Shown: positions 1 to 10,428 of the stretch, piece by piece
Position numbering within the stretch: position 1 is the stretch's first letter
How the letters are laid out: each line of letters starts with the position of its first letter
DNA from: Melastoma dodecandrum
Lineage: Eukaryota; Streptophyta; Magnoliopsida; Myrtales; Melastomataceae
Assembly (NCBI GenBank): GCA_029817715.1
Contig: JARUPY010000602.1
Location: 2,683,501-2,747,500, forward strand
Direction: 5' to 3'
Length of the DNA stretch: 64,000 nt
The notes under the pieces: model-generated
What the model was told of the DNA's origin: nothing
The model's database searches: none
Seen by the model: the letters and a program-made list of their open reading frames with translations, nothing else
Translations under genes and position numbers: made by a program

Positions 1-1841
1 GGGTTTGTGCCGGAGGGAGTACGTTTCAGAGTAAGTAGGTTTTTGGACGTGAAACTTGGAACTTATTTTATAGATCGGTTTTTTATTTTTAGAATGTACA
101 ACCTGTCCTACGGCTAAGAGAACAACTCAAGAATCAGCCCGCCGATTTTGGTACCGATTTCGATTTTATGTCCTTACAGGACACTTCTACGTTAAATCCA
201 TCGCATTACTTAAAAAAAACCTTTAAGTATTACTCTAATCAATTTAAAAAAATTCAAGCATTACTCTAATCAATCTAAAAATACCTCAGGCATTGCTTCA
301 ATAAATCTAAAAATACCTCAAACATTGCTTCAATAAATCTAAAAATACCTCAAGCATTATTTCAATCAATCTAAAAAAACCTAAGCGAACTGGTCAATAC
401 CTCGGGAAGAGGATAAGGACAAGGGGATGACGGGTTCAGATTGTTAGCAACCATATAACTTTACGTAAAATTGCTAAATTTTAATAAGAAATATTTATAA
501 TTTTAAAATGATATATATAAATATATTATATAAATTATATATTAAAATATATTATGTCAGGTTTCGGTTGGTTCTCAGGACTTGGAACCGTACTTAGTAC
601 TATCGATTTTCAAAAATTTAGAACCTAGAACATACTCGGTCTATTCGAGAACCTGACACCGGCCATATGGTACGAGATCCGACCGGTTCCCGGTTTTACT
701 CGGAACGTATGCTCACCCCTAGGTTTGTGACACGCATATTCCATTATACTTCTTCTCTTCTTTTCATGTGCATTATTAGACTAATGTTGATTTTTTTAAT
801 GGTTTAAAAGCAAAGTTTTTGATCAGACGGGGTGGCCAACGATGCTCGTCCATGAGTTTATTATATATGCGTGTGTGTGTGTGTCGTTCAATCAATTAAG
901 GAGCACGTGGAATAACGTGCTATCGTTCTCCTACCTAGTACAAACTCTTAGTAGTAGTAGTATATCACACCAACACGTGATGCTGTCGTACCAACCGATG
1001 TTACCACTTGAATCTAATTCTCTCGAGAGTGATTGAATCCTACAATTACAAATTGATTTCGAATTTAAGTTGAACAAATCGAGTGAGTGGGTTGAGAACA
1101 ATTACATGTGTGCTTCAAGGTCGTGGAGAGCCCACAAGACGACCATGATTTAAGGGAACTTTTCAATTTGGAGGGACAATAGTTAGCATCATCTTGGCTT
1201 CTATTCCCCCTCTCGATTTCATCTTGGATAGAGAAGTAAAACAATTGACAGAAATTATTAGTTATAATTTTGGATTCGAGTTTGTGATTGATCTTGGGGG
1301 ATCAAGCTTGAAGGAGGCTCTTTGTCACCCAAAGCTAAATTCAATTGACAAATCCACGACCGATCCCCATACTATCCTTTGTGAAGGGACCATGTGACAA
1401 AATCTATAGACAAAACTCTTAAAATTTTGTCCTCCAATGAGTTGAAGTACTACGTTATATTGCTGTTCAAATTCTTATGTTCAACTTTAAGTTTCTTTGC
1501 TGATTGAATGAAATTGTTGTTGCTGATCATTTTGATCGTTATCATTGCATTTACACACATCTTCTGAGTGCATATTATTAATTAATCGAAAATAAAATAA
1601 AAATGAATAATCTTAAGCCGATTAAACACCAAATGTGTGGTTTATACGCAAGTTAAATACTAATTAACATCAAAGAGAACAACAACACTGTTGAATTTAC
1701 TTGTGGAAGACCCAGACTTAAATAGGGGGGACCTTCTAGAACCTCCGACAGCGCCGCCGACCCATGTTCTGATCTCTCCTCTTTTCTTCTGGTTCAGATC
1801 GCGTCCCTGTCGGAACGGAAGCTCAATCCGCTGCCCACTCC
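1..1841. other. AT-rich intergenic flank upstream of the TTC4-like gene
   Basis: No coding region is supported here. The stretch is AT-rich, holds a short tandem repeat near 205-388, and its few open frames are short and unlike any protein I know. The last ~150 bases probably carry the 5' UTR and promoter of the TTC4-like gene, but I see no clear TATA box. Confidence 0.6.
205..388. repeat. Degenerate 32-bp tandem repeat, about five units
   Basis: A unit of roughly AATAAATCTAAAAATACCTC followed by an AAACATTGCTTC-like tail recurs every 32 bases. The middle copies are nearly identical, while the first and last are more diverged and carry small length changes. Confidence 0.8.
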
Positions 1842-4001
1842 ATGGCGTTGTGGATGGGGAAGGGGCAACAGCCCCAGACCGAGTCCGAAGTCGCTGACCT
1901 CGAAGCCATCGCCGCCATCAAAGAATCCGCCGCCATAGAACTCAAGGTACGAGCCCAATGACTTTGGACTCACGTCGAGGGAGAGGGATAACCGCGTAGC
2001 ATGGCGTAACAAAGCATTAATCTTTCGACGGTTCAAAGTGAATGGCTTGTGTCGATATTCGGTTTGCAGGAGAAGGGCAACGAGTACGTGAAGCTGGGGA
2101 AAAAGCATTACCCGGAGGCGATCGATTGCTACACTCGGGCTATTAATCAGAAGGCGTTGAGCGATCCCGATACCTCCGTTCTGTATTCCAATCGGGCCCA
2201 CGTCAACTTGCTGCTCGGGAATTATAGGCGCGCCCTCACGGATGCGCAGGAGGCTATCAGGTTGTCTCCCGCTAGTGTTAAGGTGATTGCTTCTGTCCCA
2301 TATCCGAATTAGAGGCAATGTAATTGTCCGAAAATTTGAGCGGTTTCCATTGGGGATTGATTAGGCTTTCTATCGGGCCGCCAAAGCATCCTTCGCGTTG
2401 AATCTGTTGAGTGAAGCGAAATCTTATTGCGAGGCCGGGATAGAGAAGGACCCCGACAATGTAAATTTGATGAAGCTTGAAAATGAAATCGACTCCAAGA
2501 TATTAGAGGATAAGAGGAGGGACAGAGAGGTTTCAAATGCCGTGAATTCGGCTAAGGTTAGTATCACTAGATTTTCTGCGTACTTTGATCAGTGTAAGTT
2601 CTGATCCATACTGCTTACGTTGCTTAGGGTCTAGTTTCTGCCATAGAAGATAGAAAACTGAAGATAGGGAAGGCCATGTATCAGGAGCTAACCGGGTTAA
2701 AGAAGCCAACTTTAGATAAAAACAACATACTTCACTGGCCAGTACTGCTGTTGTATGCTGAGGTCATGTCTAGTGACTTCATCGAGGATTTCTGCGAGAC
2801 TGACATGTTCGCAGCTCATCTCAATATGATATCCTTACTCCCTGTTTTTACTTTCTGTTGAACCATGCATAATCAACTCCAGTTCGGATTGGTAGCTTAA
2901 GCTTTTAAATCGAGGTTGTGCTGACTCTTGTACTGGCTTTTTGATTGCTCAGTATAGTATTATTTTAGGAATTTGGAGACTGGATGAGTTTCGAGAGTTG
3001 GCTATCTGCTAGAGGTGGCCCATAGAATTATATTAGGGGTGCTTGACCCACTTCGGCATGTGTTTTTATCTCCCGTGTGTTCCTTAATTATCCAACATGT
3101 TCTCAGAGGGCTCTCCCCCATTGCCATGGGATGAGCAGAATAATTACACCCGTGACGCTATCGAGCTGTACTATGAGGTATGGTTTGTTTCCATTACCAC
3201 TTATTTATATATTAGTAGCTCTACCAATTCTCACTAGGACATCTTGTTTTCCATTTTGTTTTGCACCTCTTGAGTGAAGATGAGCGCTGTGTTCTGTATT
3301 TCCTTGCTCTAGAAGTGTATTCACTTTTGAGATTTGGGCAGACGAGATCTCTGTAGTAGATAATCTGCAACCTGTATAATTCTTGCTCTGCAGGCCGATT
3401 CTGGAACTTGCCTGTCAAAAGGAAGCCTCCTTAAATTTTTCCTGGAGGGTACTGCTGGTTCTAAGGCTGATATTGGCAATGTAGACGAAACCATTGGAGA
3501 GGATTCATCGAACACCCCTGTATCTTCTGGTAAAGTGCTTCGCATTAGATTTATCAGAAGATAAAACAAATGCTCTTCTCGCTGGAGATTCTTCAAATGC
3601 CAATTCCCTGGTGAACTTGGCAAGGGCTCATGTTTTCTTTCTCTGCTTCTTTCTGACAAGTACGGAGCTTGTATTATTTATGTTGGTTCTCTTTTATGAA
3701 ACCTTCTGTAGGCAATGGTACCAGGAGGTGGGTGAAAGTGGACGAGAAAAGGGCACTCAGTCAAGTCCTCGCAGATTTGAGATATGTCATTCCGGGAATC
3801 CCTGGTACTTGTTGAATACTTTCGATGTTCTTTGCTGCTTAAAATTGACATTTAAGTTCTGTCCATTTCAAACATATCCCTACATCTCTTCACTTTCTGT
3901 TGACCTAGCTCCTTTTCCAACCCATTGCAGTGTTCTTCGTCGTCTCAAAAAAATCTGACTTCTACAAGGTGTTCAAATCTGGAAGATGGAGTCCCCATTA
4001 A
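1842..4001 (+). CDS. TTC4-like TPR co-chaperone (Hsp90/Hsp70 adaptor)
   Basis: Eight exons: 1842-1946, 2070-2282, 2365-2556, 2628-2828, 3097-3177, 3394-3529, 3712-3804, 3931-4001, giving 363 residues. Residues ~33-143 form three TPR motifs with the carboxylate-clamp pattern (KEKGNEY, YSNRAHVN, KAFYRAA) that in this family binds the EEVD tails of Hsp90/Hsp70. The C-terminus (PGIPVFFVVSKKSDFYKVF) matches the wheel domain of TTC4/Cns1 proteins, which act as cytosolic or nuclear co-chaperones. The start is the first ATG in frame with the TPR block. Seven introns are GT-AG; intron 4 (2829-3096) is AT-AC with U12-type signals. The exon 6/7 junction is the least certain: without splicing the frame stops 11 codons after the donor. 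Closest named homologue from memory: Arabidopsis TPR2 (At1g04130). Confidence 0.9.
2829..3096 (+). other. AT-AC (U12-type) intron of the TTC4-like gene
   Basis: The intron starts ATATCCTTAC, matching the U12 5' splice consensus, and ends TCCAAC. A perfect branch-site consensus TTCCTTAAT lies at 3080-3088, about 10 bases before the 3' end, the spacing expected for U12 introns. Splicing here joins ...HLNM to MFSEGSPPLPWD in phase 0, which restores the conserved family sequence; no GT-AG pair does so. Confidence 0.9.
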
Positions 4002-4783
4002 CCACAGGGCCAGGGTGTTTGTTGCCTTAGGTCAGCTGCCACAGGACAGGTAAATCCAGTGAGTGTATTATTTGAGCAACAGATTCTGACAAGGAAAACG
4101 GCAATCTGCTGCAGTGATCCAAACAAGTGCATGCATTGCTGCTATCCTAAAGATGAGGTTTTTGGTGTGCAACCAGAAGATGATTTTCAGTGTAGTACGA
4201 TTTATTGAGTCTAGGTTTTAGAGTTTAGGGTCAGCTTTTTAAGTATACTAGCAGTTGCACATTTCATTCACGAGAATCTCCACCATTTATACATCTTGTC
4301 TCACCTGGATAAGGGCACTAAAGTATGGCGAGGTTAGCCATGGAGTCCAGTTAACATAACTGTATGGGATTACTCGGAATAGTTCTCGTCCTTTGATGTC
4401 AGGATGGCTCCATGGTGTTTTGAACATCCATACTCCTTGCCTGTTTTAAGCTGTCTTTGACAAACTACAGGATTCAAACCGTATGGGATTCAAACTAAAG
4501 CTGATGATTATGTCCTAGGATAAGACTAATATTCCGTCCGAGATGGCATGGGTTGTTTTTCCGAGATCCAGGACTCGGACAAAAGTCATCCATCATCTTC
4601 CATTCATCTGCTGCTAACAACACACACCTACAGCTACACGGACTCAGAGATTCAGTCCTTACAAAGAGATGTCTATCCCGAATAACCCTGCCATGCCCTT
4701 CGCTGGATCACTCAGCTTCACGATGGACTCTCCCACTACCACCTTCAGGAATCAAGTGAGTAATAAATAGTTGCCTTCAGAAA
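4002..4783. other. 3' flank of the TTC4-like gene
   Basis: No protein is supported. The first few hundred bases are probably the 3' UTR and transcription end of the upstream gene. Open frames here are short and lack family resemblance. Confidence 0.5.
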
Positions 4784-5161
4784 TCAAGAAAATGAATGAG
4801 AGGCTTGCAAGTAAAGATTCTTACATGACACCAGCATCTTGGACATTGGCAATGTCAGCGGGAGTAGCCCTTCCTCTCCGACAACCTGGGAGCCAAATGC
4901 AACAATATTAACATGATTGTGTTCCTCATGACATAAGAGTCGAGAACAACAGTTCGGTGCGAGGACTGCAAGCAACCGATGATCATGTATTTCAAGAGCA
5001 CAAGAGGCTAATGCACGAGCGGCGGCCGCAACGAATATTGTCAAAAAAAGATCAGGGCATGACTGGTTTTCTGAAAGAATCGTATCGTTATTCCCGAGTT
5101 CAGCAAAATTACGAAAAATCGACCCTCCATCATCATCAACATCATCTGACCATTGATGCAT
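4784..5161 (-). pseudogene. Remnant resembling ribose-5-phosphate isomerase B (RpiB/LacA) family
   Basis: A 125-codon open frame contains LAVLAPNCCSRLLCHEEHN followed by NIVAFGSQVVGEE. The order of residues resembles the C-terminal half of RpiB-type isomerases (…ARLAREHN-x-ANVLxLG-x-R-VVGEE). RpiB enzymes interconvert ribose- and ribulose-5-phosphate. The conserved N-terminal half and catalytic cysteine region are not found upstream, so this is a fragment or a badly diverged exon. It lies between the TTC4-like gene and the RIC-like gene with its own orientation. The assignment rests only on a short motif match and could be wrong. Confidence 0.35.
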
Positions 5162-5427
5162 TATAATGTCGCTGCCGCATGCCGCTTCGGTATCTCTCTC
5201 TTGTTGGAAACCAAGTAATCGTGAAACTTCTACTGAAATAAAGAACTAAATACGGACGACTACGGTCCTTTTTACTGCAAAATGATGCTTGAGCTATATG
5301 TACCGATCGGGTATTATGGAGCCATTTAGCCTTTCGTCCTCGTACTCGACCACCTCCCTTGCTCCTCTCCTCGTGCTTCCGGAAGGATCCCTATCCTTTG
5401 AGCTCGACATGCTTCCCTCGTTCGTCC

Positions 5428-6330
5428 CTATATCTGAGCACATGGCATCGTCCCCTGGGGAAGAGAGGCTGTTGCCTTTGTCCTCGTCGATGACCTTGTA
5501 GACCCACCTCCGGAATCCTTCGACTTCTTCCTTCTCGACTTCTTTGGTATCTCAGGGTGTTGCCTTCTCGTTGGGGAATCAGCTTCTCCATTCCCATCCT
5601 CGGACAGTTGCTTAGACCCATCGGTTGGGTCCTTCCCAGTCGTGCAATTGGAAGACTTCCGAGGCAGCCTCACTCCTGATGATTTTGCCTTGGTGGGGGA
5701 ATCACCAGATGTTCCAGTCGATGAATTCCGTCTCGTGGACTTTGGAAGGTCTGGCAACTCTCGAGAAGGAGAACCCTGGCAACTTTGTGATCGATCCCCT
5801 CCTCGGCTGGAACCTAGCCAAAAGATATATACTCGTCAGCACGGATAAACACTATTCCCCTTACAACGATTGCTGAACCTCGAAATGAAAATCTTTACCC
5901 TCGGAGCCATGTTTGCTGACAGAATCGTCCTTGAACATGTCTTTGTCAATGGCGTCTAGGGGCCTGAATGGCGCGGCGATGACTTGAACTCCGTCATCTG
6001 CAAAAATCCCAGCGAAGCCTCATAAACTCGATTCACCACATATTCATATCCTTTTGATAATAATCACGTACATATCTATATTCGGACGAGACCATACCCA
6101 GCTCGGGGAAGTAACGGGCGGACCGTCCCAACCAATATGCGCGACGTGCTTCACGCCAGTCGGGTTACCTATCATCATCTTGGCTCTTTCTCATTCTCTA
6201 TGCCAAGTTGACAACACATTCTCATTACATAATATATGCATAACAAAATCCACAGCGACCTGGGAAGAGCTCCTGGAAACCTACCAAAAATCTGCGAAAT
6301 GCATCGAAGGCCCTCGAGGTGGCCTTTCAT
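5428..6330 (-). CDS. ROP-interactive CRIB-motif (RIC) protein gene, frame probably damaged
   Basis: Likely exons, 5' to 3': 6285-6330, ~6098-6189 (acceptor uncertain), 5899-5997, 5428-5813. Exon 1 encodes MKGHLEGLRCISQIF, the usual RIC N-terminus. Exon 2 encodes IGNPTGVKHVAHIGWDGP, a CRIB motif that in this family binds active ROP GTPases at the plasma membrane. Exon 4 carries the Ser/Lys-rich tail (SSTGTSGDSPTKAK, KKSRRKKSKDSGGG). The acceptor that gives the family-typical ENEKEP lead-in puts the CRIB out of frame by one base; using a later AG (exon start 6189 or 6183) restores it. Exon 3 read in the family frame (MTEFKSSPRHSGP) stops, while the frame that joins exon 4 is different. Either this is a pseudogene with two frame lesions or splicing is unusual. 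Confidence 0.7.
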
Positions 6331-7234
6331 ATTGGTCGACATAATTCCTTGGTCAATCTATGTGCAAGCGCCCTGACGTCCCCAAGGGGTCGAGTCGAGG
6401 CTCAACAATTGAATGGGGTCAGAATCGCCGCACCTGGGATAGGAAGTCGAGCGGCGACACGAGGCGGGGGAGGATGGTTAGGATGGTTGTCCTCAAGAGA
6501 GAAAGCGGCCGCGGAGCTGCTCGGGCAGATGAGCGTCTGATTACTCGAAAGGGCCTGGCGCCTTTGTTTCTCTCCTTGGCCAAAGTAGTAAATTTTGAGA
6601 GGAACAGGAATCTTATAATTTCTTGTTCCATATCAATTAGCACGAGGAACATGTCGAGAGAGAATTGGATTGGGGGTCCAAATGAATTGGCTTATTCTAA
6701 AAAAGCGAGCTGGTTAAATTTTTTTTAAGAGGAAATAGTGAAAGAAAGAAATTTTTAATCTATTTTCTTTTTTCTGAGGAACAGGCCAGAATTTAAATCG
6801 AATTTCCAGGAGGGAAGAATTTCTAAATTTAGGATTAGGGCAGGGAAGATTTTGTCCTAATCAGTCTTCATTGGAAAATTTTGTAGAACGAGGGGGACAC
6901 TGATTACACTGTATCCTTTAACTTGGCGTTTTGTCTATTTTGTGGCCAATATCGAAAGGCGTTGGTGAAGATGATCACGTGACATTAATGGCGTCCGAGT
7001 TGGAAGGAGCGCCAATGTGCGGCTCCCTCATTCCTGTCGCCGGCACCACAACCAGCTGCTGCCTCTCTTTCTTACCAACCCCGCGCTGCTCCCCGGCAGG
7101 GTCCGGAGATCGGCGCCCGCTCTGGGTTTGGGCATTTGGGAACAAAAATGGGTATTTCGGGCTCGTCTATATTACTGACGTGTCGCAGATTCCAGGGTGG
7201 CATCCAACGGAGATGCCGTTACTGATGCATCATC
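6331..7234. other. Intergenic stretch up to the retrotransposon insertion
   Basis: The first few hundred bases are the likely promoter and 5' UTR of the minus-strand RIC gene. Open frames across 6360-7230 are short and overlapping on both strands, with no family resemblance. The last five bases before the LTR element are its target duplication. Confidence 0.5.
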
Positions 7235-7239
7235 ATCTT
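7235..7239. repeat. Target site duplication, left copy (ATCTT)
   Basis: The bases ATCTT directly precede the LTR terminus TGTACG and recur directly after the other LTR at 19310-19314. A 5-bp duplication is typical of LTR retrotransposon integrases. Confidence 0.9.
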
Positions 7240-10200
7240 TGTACGTGCACCCTCCGGCCTAGCACGCGCGCTGCGGCTCCAGCGACACGAGGATCCGGGC
7301 CTGCTCCTCGAAGCCCAATCCGGTCGGCGTCGCGACTCGAGCGTCGGACACTGCGGAAGGGCATCGGGTTGAATCCTCCCTTGGTTCCCGAGCGGATCTG
7401 CGGGGCGTTTCGCCGACCGTCTCCAGTCCTTGAAGGCGACGGGCGAAAGGCTGCGTTAAGACCTCGCTTGGGAAATTCCGGGAGGATCCAGGGAGCCGCT
7501 CGTGTCGCCGTCACCCATCCAATGATGGCTCTGTTTGTAAAACATGTTGTTGTTTAACCTAGGTAAACTATTACGGAGTCGCCACCGACTTTTTATTTTT
7601 TAAAACTGTTAAGTCGGAAAAACAGCTGGTTCGGGGATTTCTACTTACTAAATCTTTACACTCTAAACATGCGAAGATGTGGCGTTTGCTCTAAAAGAGT
7701 TTGACTTTTGGTTAACGGGCGTTGGACCCGATCCGGGCATGACTCCGGACTCATGTCACTGTTTTACGGGCGTTGGACCCGATTTGAGCCTTTTGGGCTC
7801 GAACTCATGTGTGCTTAGCAAACAACATGCGACGATAGATCTATGGGCCTAAAGCATACGAACAATCACAAACAATTATTTAGATCAAAGGGAGCGGGGA
7901 AGGGCGATGATCGTGAGCCTATGCACTTGGGCTCACGATCCGTTACATGTGGAAATAAAGAAAAGACGGGAAGCCCGCACTTCCCTCATGTACCTGAGAT
8001 GATGGTTGATGCCGCTTTACTTCGAAGCTAGTGCCTTCGAGCTTTCTGTCTTCAAAAAACCGCTTTTGTCGGGATTCCATGAAGCTCGGTTGATTTTTCA
8101 TGTAAAATCAAAACACCACAGGAAGACGATTGTCAGAAAATTCCAAAATACATGGGATAATTTTGGAATTAACTTGTGAGTAAGAATGATTACTCACCGG
8201 GCGTTGTGTGGCCCGTTGATGTTGATCCTTCATGATGTTGAAAGATATTCTCTCGTTGTTTTAACATGCAAAACAAAGGAGAAAAACAGGAGTAACGATT
8301 AAATCGACGTATATTTAATCATACTAAAAAGTAAGGCATGACTTACTTTTGGAAGTGTTTGAATTGATTGAGGAGTTTTTGTAGCCCGTGTTCGTCTCCC
8401 ATGATCATACATTTGTATATTGATTTCGAGGTTGCTCGAGGATATTTGCCCGAATCCGTTCGTGTTTTCATGAAAAACAGAAAAAAACAGGCATTAGTGA
8501 CGTGTATTATAGGGAATTTGTATAAACAAATGATAAACCTAAACATTAACGAAAAATAAACATCTAACCTACGGCGGTGACGTCCCCTTTTCATTTCATT
8601 TTTTCTTAATTTTTATTTTTTATATTATTTATTATTAAAACAAATAACAAAAACAAAACAAAATAAATAAAAAAGAAGAAGAAGAAGGGACGGGAGGCTT
8701 ACTTGACTCGGGGGAGGCTTGTCTCCCAAAAGAAGACACCCACGTGGGTGTGGCCTCCGGTCGTAGGAAAGACGACGGGTGACTGAAAGCCGCAAAAGGA
8801 AGAAGGATTCGCCGCATGAAAAAAGAGGGGAGGACTTCGCCGTACGGGGGGAGCTGGTCGCGCCACGCCGGGGCTTCCATCGTCGCGCGACACTGTCCGG
8901 GGGGAAGCGCAGATCTGGGCACGAGGGGAGGTCGGCCACGCGGGGCAGTTTGAGGCTGGGGATACTGGTTGGGTCCTCCCCACCACTGGATCTGGGAGCG
9001 GCCTCGGGGCTTGGCGAGGCCGGATCTGGAGAGCGTGTTGCGGTTTTGGCTGTCGACGGCGAAGGAGGAGGAAGAGGACGGGAGGACGCCCGGGGATGGG
9101 TTCAACTCCGGGGTTCGTTGGTGACCAGGTCCCGCCGTGGTCGGGAGAGGCCGGGCCAACCGCTGCCGGGCCTTGGGGACGCCGAAGGGAGAGGATGGAG
9201 GACAGGATGGGCGAAGGCGGACGTAGGTTTTGCCGCCGCTGGGCTGATCGGGCAACCAACGCCATGTCCCGCCACCATGCTGAGCAAAGGGAATCCGGAG
9301 GTCGGCGGTGCTCGATGGGGGGTAGTTCGAGGCTGGCGGTCTTGACTGGAAACGGCTTGGAGGTTGTAGGGAGGTTGCGATCTCGTCGTCGCTGGGTTGA
9401 GATGCGCAGAGAAGGTCTTGCGTTCTGTCCTGCGTCCGTAGGCGGACTGAGATGAAGGCGTTGAAGTTGCTGGGGGCGAGATCGTCGTCTTTGGTGTACC
9501 AGCATGAGGTGGTCGCAGGTTGCTCCGAGGCACCGTCGGGTACGCTGCCTGAACCAAGCAACAAAACAAATCAGAGCACAAGCTAGGCTCCTCGCGACGC
9601 TGACGCGTATTCGCGAGGTGCTTGGTCGTGGTTTCTCGACCGGGAGTGAGGGATGGGCTTATTGGACTGCCTAGGGGGGAAGAAGCTCGCTCTCGTCAGA
9701 AGCTGATTCTGCCACCTCCAAAAGAGTCGAGGTTCGCTGCGATCAGAGGTACGTCTTCCTACTCTTTGTTGTAGTCGACGGCTTCATTTGGGTCGATCAC
9801 CAAGGGGGATTTCTATGACACTGGTTTCTGCGTACCTTGGGCAGATTTGATCAAAAGGAGGGGGGCGATCACCCGAATTTTGCGACTTGTCATTCTCTGG
9901 AGGAAGTTCTCGGAGAGCTGGTCTAGAAGGCCGTCCCGGTTGTTCTGTCTTCCGCTTTTTTTAATAGAGGATGTCGGCCCCCCTTATCCGCTTAATCGCG
10001 GCACCCACCTCAAGGAGCCGAGTAGGTAATCATCACGACTACCTTCTGTTGGGGGGAGGGGGATGACGACTCTTGCTTGCGGCTGTTCTTTGCAGTCGGC
10101 CTTTCTTCTTGTCTGACGTTTCTTTTTCCTTTGTCACGCGCAGGTGGGATGATGCAAGTGGTGTCCTGGGTGTTCTTGAGTTGCGGTCCCTAGGAGGGAA

Positions 10201-10358
10201 GCCGCAGGAGTAGTCTGCCTCCCTATTCCCTCTTCGTCACTCCTTCCTTTCTTTTTTTTTCTCTCTTTGCAAATTCAGATTGAGGATATGAATCTGGTTT
10301 ACACTTTTCAAATTGGTCCTGCCACCGTTTGGATGATACACAATTTGGGGAATCTACA
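7240..10358 (-). repeat. 3' LTR of the 12-kb element (3119 bp)
   Basis: Its ends are TGTA/TACA. It is almost identical to the right copy over 8700-10358. Divergence rises toward 7240, where I count about 16 substitutions in the last ~320 bp. A GC-rich block (about 8700-9580) carries a 309-codon open frame on the element strand, and an AT-rich block sits at 8590-8690. A primer-site-like motif is embedded at 7571-7584. In element orientation this LTR follows the polypurine tract. Confidence 0.92.
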
Positions 10359-10428
10359 GTTTGCCCCTCCTTGCGAGAGAATCTGAGAAGATTTTCTCGC
10401 AAGGACGTCGTAGATACCCCAAATTGTG
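10339..10428. repeat. Nested inverted repeat spanning the LTR/interior junction
   Basis: Outer arms are 10339-10357 (LTR end) and 10410-10428, pairing 18 of 19 bases. Inner arms are 10369-10384 and 10389-10404, pairing 15 of 16 plus one G:T, around a 4-base loop GAGA. The polypurine tract overlaps the base of the inner stem. Confidence 0.85.
10359..10374 (-). other. Polypurine tract of the element
   Basis: On the minus strand the sequence GCAAGGAGGGGCAAAC abuts the LTR start TGTAG. A purine-rich run directly upstream of the 3' LTR is where plus-strand DNA synthesis is primed in LTR retroelements. Its position fixes the element's orientation together with the primer site. Confidence 0.8.

Noticed and set aside
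3494..3958. 154-codon plus-strand frame over TTC4 exons 6-8
   Set aside because: It is out of frame with the conserved TTC4 sequence and covers introns.
7233..7514. Open frames at the LTR edge (also 16104-16497)
   Set aside because: They cross the LTR boundary or lie within the GC-rich LTR end, and show no protein family; they are repeats of each other because the LTRs are repeats.
8779..9345. 188-codon plus-strand open frame (also 17731-18297) and its neighbours in the LTR
   Set aside because: It is antisense to the element and overlaps other open frames in the same GC-rich block. Low stop-codon density explains it; no domain is visible.
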